A DNA stretch of 64,000 nucleotides, taken from assembly GCA_965217605.1 (NCBI GenBank), contig CBDCJB010000016.1, forward strand, positions 62,001-126,000. Reading direction: 5' to 3'. Every line of letters begins with the position of its first letter. The first letter of the stretch is position 1. Below, one piece after another: positions 1 to 8,072 of the stretch. The translations under genes were made by a program, and so were the position numbers. Origin of the DNA: JAYYZW01 sp965217605. Its GTDB lineage: Bacteria > Pseudomonadota > Gammaproteobacteria > Ga0077536. A model generated the notes under the pieces. It saw nothing but the letters and a program-made list of their open reading frames with translations. It searched no databases and had not been told where the DNA came from.

Positions 1-1
1 C

Positions 2-928
2 GCCAACAGCGTGCTCCTGTCCGTGGCGACGGCGACGGTGCTGTTGGGCACGCTATACCCGCTGGCCATCGACGCCCTGGGTCTCGGCAAGATCTCGGTC
101 GGCCCGCCCTATTTCAACGCGGTCTTCATCCCGATCATGGCGCCGCTCGTGTGCCTGCTCGGGGTGGGCCAGTTCGCGCAGTGGAAACGGGATTCGATAG
201 CGCGTTTGTTAGGCCATCTAAAATATCCGGCGTTCGCGAGCGCCGTCATCGCAGTGGGCGCAGCCAGCATGCTCGGCGAAGTAGCGGGCCTCGAAGCGGC
301 TTTGGGTATACTTCTCGCCGCCTGGATCGTAAGCACGACCGTGCAAGGCGTCGCGCGCCGTTGCCGCGCTCGCCGACAGCCCTTTCACGCCCTCGTTCAC
401 TTACCGCCGAGTTTTATCGGGCAAACCTTGGCTCACACAGGCTTTGCGATCACCATCGTCGGTATCAGCATGGTCAGCATATTCGGCGTGGAAAAACACA
501 TCGGCATGGCGCCGGGCGACGTGGTTACACTCAACCGTTACGCGTTCCGCTTTGCCGAGGCCCGCGATATCGTGGGTCCGAACTACAGCGGCACCGAGGC
601 GACGTTTGAAGTCTCGCGTGACGGCGTCGAGTTGACGACACTCGCGGCACAGAAACGCCTCTATACGGTCCGCAGTGCGACCATGACCGAAGCCGGCATC
701 GCGCCGGGGTTGACGCGGGACCTCTATGTATCGCTGGGCGAGCCGCTCGATAGTGCGGCCTGGAGCGTACGCATCAGCGTCAAACCCTTCGTACGCTGGC
801 TATGGCTCGGCGCGATCTGTATGGGCGCAGGCGGCTTCATAGCCATTCTGGATCCACGCTTTCGACGTCTGGCAAGGCGCTACTCACGCAAAGGAGCGCG
901 TGGCGCCACGGTGGTTGCGAGCGGTTGA
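2..928 (+). CDS. ccmF: Cytochrome c-type biogenesis protein CcmF, C-terminal part
   Basis: This is the last ~308 residues of the CcmF haem lyase subunit. The gene enters from the left edge, so its start and the tryptophan-rich haem-handling region are not visible. Several hydrophobic membrane helices can be seen, then the pattern HTGFAITIVGIS, a long periplasmic stretch and a final helix (near LWLGAICMGAGGF) before a basic tail. CcmF joins haem from CcmE to apocytochrome c at the inner membrane. ccmG begins 5 bp downstream, in the classical F-G-H-I order, so co-transcription is very likely. Confidence 0.95.
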   Translation, partial: ANSVLLSVATATVLLGTLYPLAIDALGLGKISVGPPYFNAVFIPIMAPLVCLLGVGQFAQWKRDSIARLLGHLKYPAFASAVIAVGAASMLGEVAGLEAALGILLAAWIVSTTVQGVARRCRARRQPFHALVHLPPSFIGQTLAHTGFAITIVGISMVSIFGVEKHIGMAPGDVVTLNRYAFRFAEARDIVGPNYSGTEATFEVSRDGVELTTLAAQKRLYTVRSATMTEAGIAPGLTRDLYVSLGEPLDSAAWSVRISVKPFVRWLWLGAICMGAGGFIAILDPRFRRLARRYSRKGARGATVVASG

Positions 929-933
929 AGCAC

Positions 934-1464
934 ATGCGTTTCGCGTTGCCGCTCGGCCTGTTCGTTGTCATCGTCGCGTTGCTCGCGGTCGGGCTTTCAC
1001 GCGATCCCCGGCACGTGCCTTCGCCCCTCATCGGTAAACCGGCGCCTGATTTCAATCTGCAATCCCTCGCCGCGCCCGCCCGCGTTTTAACCATCGCCGA
1101 CCTACGCGGGCAAGTGTTCATGCTCAATGTTTGGGCGTCTTGGTGCGTCGCCTGTCGCACCGAACATCCACTGCTGCTCGAGCTGGCGGCATCAGGCGTG
1201 GTGGATATCATCGGTCTGAATTACAAAGACGAGCGCCCCGATGCGCTCGCATGGTTGCGGGAGCGTGGAGATCCCTATCGCCTGAGCGTCCACGACCCGC
1301 AGGGTGATCTCGGGCTTGACCTCGGCGTCTACGGTGTACCGGAAACCTTCGTCATCGATGCGGGCGGCGTGATTCGCTACAAGCACATCGGGCCGCTGAG
1401 CCCCGACGTGCTCGATACGGAGTTACTGCCGCTGCTCGCGAAGCTCTCACCGGCGTCAACCTGA
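934..1464 (+). CDS. ccmG: Thiol:disulfide interchange protein CcmG (DsbE)
   Basis: 176-residue membrane-anchored thioredoxin-like protein that keeps the apocytochrome c CXXCH cysteines reduced. Residues 1-21 form an uncleaved membrane anchor. The thioredoxin active site is WASWCVAC, with cysteines at 71 and 74, and the cis-proline region is YGVPETFVID near residue 136. I chose the ATG at 934, 5 bp after the ccmF stop, because it gives the normal family length and anchor; the open frame runs upstream only by overlapping ccmF. Its TGA overlaps the ccmH ATG (TGATG), which suggests translational coupling. Confidence 0.95.
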   Translation: MRFALPLGLFVVIVALLAVGLSRDPRHVPSPLIGKPAPDFNLQSLAAPARVLTIADLRGQVFMLNVWASWCVACRTEHPLLLELAASGVVDIIGLNYKDERPDALAWLRERGDPYRLSVHDPQGDLGLDLGVYGVPETFVIDAGGVIRYKHIGPLSPDVLDTELLPLLAKLSPAST

Positions 1465-1931
1465 TGCGCCGTCTGTTACGCGTACTCAGCGCCCTGTTCA
1501 TCGTCGCGCATGGCGCACATGCCGCGGATACCCCGGTGGTATTCGACGCTCCGGCCGATCAGGCGCGTTACGAATCACTGCTCGAGGAACTCCGCTGCCT
1601 GGTCTGTCAAAACCAGTCACTGGCGGATTCGAACGCGAGTCTCGCGCAGGACATGCGCGACGAGGTCTATCGGATGATCGCGAGCGACGCGTCCAATGCC
1701 GCGATCACGGATTTCCTGGTCGCACGCTATGGTGATTTCGTTCTGTATCGTCCTCCCGTCAAGCGTTCGACGTGGCTGCTGTGGGGCGGTCCCTTCGTAC
1801 TGCTCGTGCTGGCCGCCGCCGTCATCATCCGCTTGAGCCGACGGCCGCGCGCCGAGCCGCGTCCGCTTACCGACGAGGAACGCGCACGCCTGGATGCGCT
1901 GATCGGCGACGACCGGTCCGAACCATCGTGA
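1464..1931 (+). CDS. ccmH: Cytochrome c-type biogenesis protein CcmH
   Basis: 155 residues. A signal peptide (about 1-21, ending HGAHA) precedes the family signature LRCLVCQNQ with cysteines 45 and 48, then a helical periplasmic domain and one membrane helix at about 104-122. CcmH takes part in thiol exchange with apocytochrome c and works with CcmF and CcmI. This is the short, N-terminal-type CcmH; the TPR part is the separate next gene. Start and stop overlap both neighbours by a few bases. Confidence 0.95.
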   Translation: MRRLLRVLSALFIVAHGAHAADTPVVFDAPADQARYESLLEELRCLVCQNQSLADSNASLAQDMRDEVYRMIASDASNAAITDFLVARYGDFVLYRPPVKRSTWLLWGGPFVLLVLAAAVIIRLSRRPRAEPRPLTDEERARLDALIGDDRSEPS

Positions 1932-3127
1932 TGTTCTGGACCATTATTGGCGCAATGACGCTCGCAGGCGTCGTCATGATCGCATTGCCTGTTGCGCACA
2001 GGCGCGAGAGCGATAGCGAGGATGCGCATGAACAGGATCAACTCCGCCGTCTCGACGAGCTCGAACAGGACGTCGCGAACGGCGACATCGACGCCACAGC
2101 CTCGCGCGACGTGCAGAGCGAGCTCGAACGCGCGGTCCTCGACACACTTCCGGCACGCGATTCGCTCAAACCCGTCGAAGGGCAACGCGCGATCCCGCGC
2201 TTGCTGGCCGTGTGCGTGCTGGTTCCCGTCGTCGCCATCCTCGTTTACGTGCAGACAGGCTCCCCCCACATCGCCGAGTTCGAAGCCACGCACCCCGAAC
2301 TCGATCTGAGCGCACCCGCGGCGTCGGCCGAAATACTGCTCGAGGAGCTGCGCGATCGGCTCGCCGATTCGCCCGGCGATCGGGACGGTTGGATGGTCTT
2401 GCTGCGGACCTATATGCAGCTCGGGCGCTACGTCGACGCGGTCGGCGCAGCCGAACATCTGTATGGCCTCGCACCGCGCGATCCAGCCGTCATTCTCGCC
2501 CTGATCGATGCGCTGGCGATGGCACACGGTGGTCAGATCGTGGGTCGCGCAGGCGCGCTGATCGACGAGGTCCTCGCGGTGGATGCACACAACGCGGCGG
2601 CCTTGATCCTCAAGGGTATCGTCGATCAGCAAGCCGGGGATTCGGGGTCGGCATTGGCATGGTGGTTACGCGCGCTCGACCATGCAGAGCCCGACTCCGT
2701 ATTGCGCAACGAGTTGGTCGCCATGATCGCGCATGCGCGCGGGGAAACGGCGCCCGCACCATTGCCCGCGGTACCACCCGCGGCGCGTCTCAAGGTGCGC
2801 GTGTCCTTGGACGAATCGCTGGCGACTCGTACGCGGCCCGACGACACCGTGTTCGTCATCGCGCGAGCCGTCGATGGACCGAAAGTTCCACTGGCGGTAT
2901 CGCGCCATACGCGCGCGCAGCTGCCGTTGACCATCACGCTCGACGAAACGATGGCGATGATGCCGGGCATGTCGCTGATCGACTTCGAGAACGTATACGT
3001 CGTGGCACGCATTTCCACGGGCGGTTCGCGGCAAGCGCAAAGCGGTGATCTGGAAGGCCGCTCAGACGCGATCCGACTCGACAGCGCAGCCGACACCACC
3101 GTCCGCATCGACACCGTCATACCCTAG
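1931..3127 (+). CDS. ccmI: Cytochrome c biogenesis protein CcmI (apocytochrome chaperone, TPR)
   Basis: 398 residues. Two membrane helices (about 1-20 and 90-107) flank a cytoplasmic coiled segment typical of CcmI. Helical TPR-like repeats follow (about 150-290), then a beta-rich C-terminal domain. CcmI presents apocytochrome c to the CcmF/CcmH haem lyase. I chose the ATG at 1931, which overlaps the ccmH TGA. Its TAG at 3125-3127 overlaps the GTG of the next gene, so the cluster reads as one operon. Confidence 0.93.
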   Translation: MFWTIIGAMTLAGVVMIALPVAHRRESDSEDAHEQDQLRRLDELEQDVANGDIDATASRDVQSELERAVLDTLPARDSLKPVEGQRAIPRLLAVCVLVPVVAILVYVQTGSPHIAEFEATHPELDLSAPAASAEILLEELRDRLADSPGDRDGWMVLLRTYMQLGRYVDAVGAAEHLYGLAPRDPAVILALIDALAMAHGGQIVGRAGALIDEVLAVDAHNAAALILKGIVDQQAGDSGSALAWWLRALDHAEPDSVLRNELVAMIAHARGETAPAPLPAVPPAARLKVRVSLDESLATRTRPDDTVFVIARAVDGPKVPLAVSRHTRAQLPLTITLDETMAMMPGMSLIDFENVYVVARISTGGSRQAQSGDLEGRSDAIRLDSAADTTVRIDTVIP

Positions 3128-3654
3128 TGCGTTCGCGCAAACTCCCCATCGCAGGCGTCATGGGCTCCGGCCGTGACCGGCATACGGCGTATGCGCAAGC
3201 GGTCGGCCGCTTGCTCGCGGCGCGACCGCTGCATCTGTTGACCGGCGGCGGTGCCGGCGTGATGACCGCCGTATCGGAGGCGTTTGCCGGAGTCGAATCG
3301 CGCCGGGGTCTCGTCATCGGCGTGCTGCCGAGCATCGGCGCCGACGATCCGAAACCTAAATCCGGCTATCCCAACGCCGCGGTCGAGCTCGTCATCCAAA
3401 CCCACCTCCCCCTTAGCGCCGAGCACGGGACGGGTGTCCTGTCACGCAATCACATCAATATCCTGAGCTCGGACCTCGTCATCGTGCTACCGGGCGGGAC
3501 AGGCACGCGCTCCGAGGCGGCGCTGGCGCTGCGTTACAAGAAACCGTGTATCGCGTTCGGCACGGCCGAGGAATTCGCGGGATTCCCGGCGGAGCTAACG
3601 GTGACGAGTGATATCGAAGCCGTCGAGACGTTTGTCGATGAAATTCTAATGTAG
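3127..3654 (+). CDS. LOG-like Rossmann-fold nucleotide-binding protein
   Basis: 175 residues with the LOG/lysine-decarboxylase-like fold: GVMGSGRD near the N terminus, LTGGGAGVMTAV, and the signature PGGTGTRSEAALAL. Related proteins bind or hydrolyse nucleoside monophosphates, or carry molybdenum cofactor; which applies here cannot be told. The start is a GTG inside the ccmI stop, so it is translationally coupled to ccm, although no role in cytochrome c assembly is known. The stop TAG is the first triplet of a degenerate REP sequence (GTAGGAGCC). Confidence 0.8.
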   Translation: MRSRKLPIAGVMGSGRDRHTAYAQAVGRLLAARPLHLLTGGGAGVMTAVSEAFAGVESRRGLVIGVLPSIGADDPKPKSGYPNAAVELVIQTHLPLSAEHGTGVLSRNHINILSSDLVIVLPGGTGTRSEAALALRYKKPCIAFGTAEEFAGFPAELTVTSDIEAVETFVDEILM

Positions 3655-3797
3655 GAGCCAGCGAATTAGTTATGCCGTGCCTGCCATCCATGGCGCGGTG
3701 CCTGCGTTTCCGTTTGACCCCGGCCCGGCCATCCATGGCCGGTCGTTCGCTCCTGCCCGAGCAGTGGTCGGGCTCGACGCTCCGCGTCGACCGTCTC
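3655..3797. repeat. Intergenic palindromes between convergent genes
   Basis: Non-coding gap between convergent genes. It begins in a degenerate REP sequence (3651-3665, GTAGGAGCCAGCGAA). It holds a perfect hairpin with 8-bp arms at 3725-3742 (CCGGCCAT, two bases, ATGGCCGG) and a GTCGACGC-type inverted repeat further on. It may act as a bidirectional transcription stop, but there is no T-run typical of an intrinsic terminator. Confidence 0.5.
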
Positions 3798-4592
3798 TCA
3801 CCCCGCAGCCGTGACCGCGCGCCGGGCCATGACGTTCACGAGATGCGCGCGATATTCGGCGCTGGCGTGAATGTCTTCGTTGAATTCATCGCCGTCGACT
3901 TCGATGGCGGCGATGGCGTCGGGCGTGAAATCCTTCGATAGCGCGTCCTCCATCGCGCTCATGCGGAACACGCAGGGTGCCGCACCCGTGACCGCGACGC
4001 GTATACCGCTCGCGGTTTCCGCGACCATTACACCGACGATCGCGTAGCGCGAAGCGGGGTTCGGGAACTTCATATAGGCCGCGCGCTTCGGCACCGGGAA
4101 ACGCACTTCAGTGATGATCTCGTCGTCTTCCAGCGCGGTTTCGAACATGTCGATAAAGAAATCGTCTGCCCCGATCTCGCGGCGATCGGTGACGACCGTC
4201 GCGTCCAAACCGACCAGGCCCGCCGGATAGTCCGCCGCGGGATCGTTATTGGCCACCGATCCGCCGATCGTGCCGCGGTTGCGAACCTGCGGATCGCCGA
4301 TCGCGTCCGCGAGATCCGCAAGCCCTGAAATTTGTTTGCGCACGAGCTTCGAAGCTGCGACGTCCGCATGCCGAGTCATGGCACCGATGGCGATCGCGCC
4401 GTCCTTCTCGTCGATGCCCGCGAGTGAACCGATGCGATTGAGGTCGATGAGCACGTCGGGCCGAGCCAGGCGCAGTTTCATCGTGGGCAGCAGCGTCATG
4501 CCGCCCGCCACGAGTTTCGCCTCGTCGTTCTCGCGCAGCGCCGCTAAGGCCGCTTTCAATGAGTCGGGTACTTGGTAGTCAAAGCGGTACAT
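3798..4592 (-). CDS. Molybdenum hydroxylase FAD-binding subunit (CoxM/CutM-like)
   Basis: 264 residues, normal for the medium subunit of xanthine dehydrogenase / CO dehydrogenase family enzymes. FAD-binding signatures are visible: LVAGGMTLLP (about 27-36) and GTIGGSVANNDPAAD (about 107-121). In the full enzyme this subunit takes electrons from the [2Fe-2S] subunit. The matching small subunit lies upstream on the same strand. The catalytic large subunit is not in this window, so the substrate is unknown. Confidence 0.9.
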   Translation of the reverse strand: MYRFDYQVPDSLKAALAALRENDEAKLVAGGMTLLPTMKLRLARPDVLIDLNRIGSLAGIDEKDGAIAIGAMTRHADVAASKLVRKQISGLADLADAIGDPQVRNRGTIGGSVANNDPAADYPAGLVGLDATVVTDRREIGADDFFIDMFETALEDDEIITEVRFPVPKRAAYMKFPNPASRYAIVGVMVAETASGIRVAVTGAAPCVFRMSAMEDALSKDFTPDAIAAIEVDGDEFNEDIHASAEYRAHLVNVMARRAVTAAG

Positions 4593-4615
4593 GATTCAAA
4601 CCCTTTAGTTATCGA

Positions 4616-4640
4616 TTCGCCCGCACGCGGGCTCCTACAT
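4616..4640. repeat. REP-like palindrome
   Basis: TTCGCCCGCACGCGGGCTCC: one unit of a repeat whose other copies read TTCGCCCGCAAGCGGGCTCC or its complement. It lies between the two molybdenum-hydroxylase subunit genes. The upstream gene's TAG (complement of 4635-4637) is part of the repeat. Confidence 0.75.
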
Positions 4641-5093
4641 TGTTTTTGACGCGGTCTGTATCGACTTCACGATATTGTGGTAGCCCGTGCAGCGGCAGAT
4701 ATTGCCTTCCAACCAGTCCCGTATTTCAGTTTCGCTGGGTTTGGCGTTGTTTTGCAGTAAATCAATGGCGCTCATGATCATGCCGGGCGTACAGAAACCG
4801 CACTGCAACCCGTGCTCTTCGCGAAAGGCCGCCTGCATCGGGTGCAGCTGATCGCCGTCGGCCAAGCCTTCTATCGTCGTGACCTGCGCGCCTTCAGCCT
4901 GCACGGCAAGCAAGGTACAGCTCTTGATCGAGCGACCATCGACGTGGACTACACAGGCGCCGCATTGGCTGGTATCGCAACCTACGTGAGTACCAGTCAG
5001 ACCGAGGTCGTTGCGGAGAAAATCGACCAGCAGCGTGCGCGGCTCGACGTCGCCGCTCACGTCCTTGCCGTTGACTGAGAAAGAAACCTTCAT
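4635..5093 (-). CDS. Molybdenum hydroxylase [2Fe-2S] subunit (CoxS/CutS-like)
   Basis: 152 residues, the full family length. The N-terminal plant-type cluster has cysteines 39, 44, 47 and 59 (GCDTSQCGACVVHVDG). The C-terminal cluster uses the paired motif QCGFCTPGM (98, 101) and ICRCTGYHN (133, 135). It passes electrons from a molybdopterin large subunit to the FAD subunit. It is followed by the FAD subunit after a REP unit, and the stop codon TAG falls inside that REP. Confidence 0.92.
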   Translation of the reverse strand: MKVSFSVNGKDVSGDVEPRTLLVDFLRNDLGLTGTHVGCDTSQCGACVVHVDGRSIKSCTLLAVQAEGAQVTTIEGLADGDQLHPMQAAFREEHGLQCGFCTPGMIMSAIDLLQNNAKPSETEIRDWLEGNICRCTGYHNIVKSIQTASKTM

Positions 5094-5152
5094 TGTTTGT
5101 ATTCCCCCCGTAGGTCCGGACCGGGCATTCTAACGAATTCTAAGCCTAAACT

Positions 5153-5614
5153 TCATTCCGAATCAGCAGCTTCGGCAGCGTCGAAACCCGCCGAAAACGC
5201 ATCGAAAAACTTGGCGGCGAGTTTACGCGTCGTCGCGACGATCAGGCGTGATCCGACTTGCGCAATGCGCCCGCCGGCGTTGAATTTAGCGGTATAGCGG
5301 AGCACCGTTTCGCCGTCGGCTTCTTCGAGTACGACATCCGCGAGGCCTTCGCCAAACCCGGCAGCGCCGCCCTGCCCGCGGCCACTCAGCGTGTACGACA
5401 CGGGCGCATTGATGTTCGAAAGCGTGAGCGTGGTTTTGAACTTGGCCTTGACCGGGCCGTACTTGGCCAATACGACGCAGTCATAGACGTCGTCGGCGAC
5501 CTGTGACATCGACTCGCAGCCCGGAATGCACGCCGCCAGCACGTCGGGATCGACGAGCCGTTGCCAGACGTCCGCGGGTGCGGCTACGATTCGATATTCG
5601 CCCTCGATGTCCAT
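5153..5614 (-). CDS. CoxG-like SRPBCC protein (CO dehydrogenase accessory)
   Basis: 153 residues starting MDIEGEYRI, with the CoxG pattern of a ligand-cavity (START-like) fold: VDPDVLAACIPGCESM, then GPVKAKFKTTLTL and GFGEGLADVVLEE. The C-terminal membrane-anchoring helix found in long CoxG proteins is absent. CoxG proteins accompany molybdenum hydroxylases and help enzyme maturation or membrane recruitment. It is the first gene of the run coxG-small-medium on the minus strand, 60 bp from the small subunit. Confidence 0.85.
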   Translation of the reverse strand: MDIEGEYRIVAAPADVWQRLVDPDVLAACIPGCESMSQVADDVYDCVVLAKYGPVKAKFKTTLTLSNINAPVSYTLSGRGQGGAAGFGEGLADVVLEEADGETVLRYTAKFNAGGRIAQVGSRLIVATTRKLAAKFFDAFSAGFDAAEAADSE

Positions 5615-5631
5615 GCGTCTATGTTAGATCG

Positions 5632-5913
5632 CTACGAACCGAGCCCGATGGAAAACACGCTCTCCAAATCGTGTCGCGAATAGGTCCGGAACGCGATCAA
5701 GGTTTCGGTGCGGTCGATGCCGTCGATGGTGACCATGCGTTCGGTCACCATGTCGGCGATATCCTCGTTACGTTTTACGCGCACCAGCGCTACGATGTCG
5801 TAACTGCCGCCGACGGAATACACTTCCGAGATCTCCGGAAATTCGGCGAGCGCTTTCGCAACCTCCGAGGTGCGCTCATATCGCGTCTGAATGAGAATGA
5901 TCGCCGTGACCAT
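5632..5913 (-). CDS. Stand-alone Lrp/AsnC ligand-binding (RAM) domain protein
   Basis: 93 residues that match only the effector-binding half of Lrp/AsnC regulators: VTAIILIQTRYERTSEVAKAL, then EVYSVGGSYDIVALVRV and IDGIDRTETLIAFRTYS. There is no helix-turn-helix. Such stand-alone RAM proteins form rings that bind small molecules, mostly amino acids. It sits 17 bp upstream of the coxG-like gene on the same strand, so co-expression is likely; its role there is unknown. Confidence 0.85.
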   Translation of the reverse strand: MVTAIILIQTRYERTSEVAKALAEFPEISEVYSVGGSYDIVALVRVKRNEDIADMVTERMVTIDGIDRTETLIAFRTYSRHDLESVFSIGLGS

Positions 5914-6380
5914 GTATTCCGTGCTCCAGGAAGTGTGCCGCCACGGATGATATTACAAGGAATCCCGCTGGCTGGGCGTCGTCATCGGGCTCTTGAAGCC
6001 TGAATATATTGCAACGCAGCATGTCATTGTTCATGTCGAATCCCGCTGGCGGACCCAGCCCCGTTATCGAGGCCCAAACCGCTCACATGCTGCACCGCAA
6101 TATAAAGCAAATTTTAAAGCCGTTCGATTACGCCGCCAAGCGGCATTGCCATGCGGTTTTTCGGCTGAAAAATTGAACCGAATCCAGGCCCGATGTCACT
6201 TACCCACTGACTGACCGAGAACCGGTTTCCGCAGATCTTGGACGGATCCGCTAGGTGCGATACCTTATACACGCTAGCGTTACCTTTTCGCGCTGACGCG
6301 GAGGGGTCCAAGTAGGGAGCCGCGAACTGGGTTCTTTGCAAAGAAAGTTTTACCGAAATCCGATCGGAAAGGCAGGTAAT
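5914..6380. other. Intergenic region, divergent promoters expected
   Basis: 467 bp between divergent genes, so it must hold the start signals for the RAM/coxG run (minus) and the DUF1329 gene (plus). I see no convincing gene. The 12-mer AATCCCGCTGGC occurs twice in it (near 5963 and 6040). A ribosome-binding-like AGGCAGGT lies just before the ATG at 6381. No operator or riboswitch could be recognised. Confidence 0.5.
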
Positions 6381-7844
6381 ATGCATCACGTTCAAAAATA
6401 CGACTTTGACTACAGCCGCCGCCATTTTATGGAGAAGGTGGCAAAGGGCACCGGCAGTGCCGGGGTTCTCGGGGCCTTATGGCCCATGATGGCTCATACC
6501 GGAGATTCCTACAGGGCCTATCCGGAAGAGTTGACCGACATCGAAGCTTATACCAAAGGCAAGGTGAAGGTCGGCGACGTCATCAACAAGGACAACATCG
6601 AACTCGTTCAGGATCTGATCGACCCGATGTTGTACCAGGAGGTGACGCAGGACAACCGCGAGTTCTTCGTGCTGCCGACGCAAACAGAAACCGACGTGCA
6701 CTTTCCGCCGTTCTATCTGGATGCGACGCTGAAGAACTGGGGCCAGGCGCAATTTGGTCCAGACGGCAACGTCTATACCAAGGACGGCAAACCCTGGATA
6801 GGTGGCCATCCGTTCCCGGATCCGCAAGACGGCTTCGAGACGATCGCCAACATCACCTTATCGTGGGGCCGGCATGACCAAGACACCTTCGCCATCCCGA
6901 CTCACGCGCTCGACACCGAAGGCGAGATCCAATACGAGTACCACTTCGTATGGGCACAGCAGCAATGCGCAGGTTTGGTCCATCCAAACTCGCCGCAGCC
7001 GTACCTGGACGGCCTCGAGCACATGACCCGTTATCAATCAGTCTGGTTCACCGCGCCCAATGACGTCAAGGGCACGGCGTTCATGAACGAGTGGTACTAC
7101 GATCAAGCCAAGTATCCCGAGCTGTTCGGTTATCTGCCTGCGTTCAAGCGCGTACGGCGGTTCCCGACCAACCAGCGCTTCGAACCGCTGGTAGCCGGCA
7201 TCAACCTGTTCCTGTCCGACGCTTGGGCGTCTGGCGATCCGATGCTGACCTGGGGCAACTGGAAGATCATCCACCGCGGGCCGTATCTCGGCGCCATGCA
7301 CCACAACTGGCTGCCGCAGAACGACAACTGGTCATTCCCGTTAACCGGCGGACCGAAGGGTCAAAGCTACTACTACGTAGGCCGGTCGCTGCTTCCCGAA
7401 TGCATCATTCTGGAAGGCGAACCAACGGGATATCCGAGAGCACCGCTCAGCAAGCGCCGCATCTACCTCGATGCACGCAACATTGAGTATCCGCAGGCCA
7501 TATCGTTCGACCGCCGCGGCGAAATCTGGAAGTCTTTCGAGCCGGGTTTCTCGCAGTGTAAGACCGATCCGTCACTCGCGAAATATTGGATAAAAGGCGA
7601 TACGACGAGCTCCGGCGGTACGCCAAGCTCAGGCGGCGACCATTCGGTACTGGCGTCCGACGGACGTCCGGACTGGATGTGGAACTGGGTGATCAGCAAC
7701 GACATTCAGTCGAAGCGTATCACCCGCTTCTGGCAGGCCGAGCATTGCAAGGGCGGTTGGAAGTCCGTGTACGACAGGGAAGACCCGTACGATTACATCT
7801 CACAGTATCTGACGACTTCGGCCATGCGCCGACTCGGAACGTAG
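6381..7844 (+). CDS. DUF1329 domain protein with Tat signal
   Basis: 487 residues. The N terminus has a twin-arginine signal (YSRRHFMEKVAKG, residues about 12-24) followed by an Ala/Gly-rich hydrophobic stretch, so folded export is predicted. The body fits DUF1329: KPWIGGHPFPDPQDGFE, RRFPTNQRFEP, and a tryptophan-rich C-terminal half. DUF1329 proteins are periplasmic, often encoded near lipid, steroid or aromatic catabolism genes, and have no settled function. The ATG at 6381 was chosen for the nearby AGGCAGGT and the Tat motif. A strong terminator follows. Confidence 0.85.
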   Translation: MHHVQKYDFDYSRRHFMEKVAKGTGSAGVLGALWPMMAHTGDSYRAYPEELTDIEAYTKGKVKVGDVINKDNIELVQDLIDPMLYQEVTQDNREFFVLPTQTETDVHFPPFYLDATLKNWGQAQFGPDGNVYTKDGKPWIGGHPFPDPQDGFETIANITLSWGRHDQDTFAIPTHALDTEGEIQYEYHFVWAQQQCAGLVHPNSPQPYLDGLEHMTRYQSVWFTAPNDVKGTAFMNEWYYDQAKYPELFGYLPAFKRVRRFPTNQRFEPLVAGINLFLSDAWASGDPMLTWGNWKIIHRGPYLGAMHHNWLPQNDNWSFPLTGGPKGQSYYYVGRSLLPECIILEGEPTGYPRAPLSKRRIYLDARNIEYPQAISFDRRGEIWKSFEPGFSQCKTDPSLAKYWIKGDTTSSGGTPSSGGDHSVLASDGRPDWMWNWVISNDIQSKRITRFWQAEHCKGGWKSVYDREDPYDYISQYLTTSAMRRLGT

Positions 7845-7867
7845 GACTCGTTCCAAACGTCATCCTG

Positions 7868-7905
7868 AAAACCGCGGGCCGGGAAACCGGTCCGCGGTTT
7901 TTTTT
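7868..7905 (+). terminator. Rho-independent terminator after the DUF1329 gene
   Basis: A near-perfect GC-rich stem, ACCGCGGGCCGG with loop GAAA and CCGGTCCGCGGT, followed by eight T. It lies 24 bp after the DUF1329 stop, so that gene is probably transcribed alone. Confidence 0.95.
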
Positions 7906-7913
7906 GAAGCGGC

Positions 7914-8038
7914 CTCAGGACTCGTGTGGAACGTTCATGCTGCGTTGCACAGGTTTCTGCGGTGCTCATTTACCGACCTGTAAACTGCGCTCCTCAAAAC
8001 CCGCGCGCCTTGCCTGAACGCCCCACACGAGTCCTGAG
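7914..8038. repeat. 125-bp element with 24-bp terminal inverted repeats
   Basis: The two ends are inverted repeats that match over 24 bp with two mismatches (CTCAGGACTCGTGTGG at each end, then AA or GG, then CGTTCA). The interior is non-coding and carries the palindromic core TTTACCGACCTGTAAA. This looks like a small non-autonomous insertion or dispersed repeat. It is distinct from the 165-bp family elsewhere in the window, and only one copy is seen. Confidence 0.7.
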
Positions 8039-8072
8039 ACCACTTCACGTTGGTTTAAAATAGAGATAAGCG

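Noticed and set aside
1727..2632. A 301-codon minus-strand frame over ccmH and ccmI
   Set aside because: Mirror frame of well-supported ccm genes, with low-complexity Arg/Asp-rich sequence.
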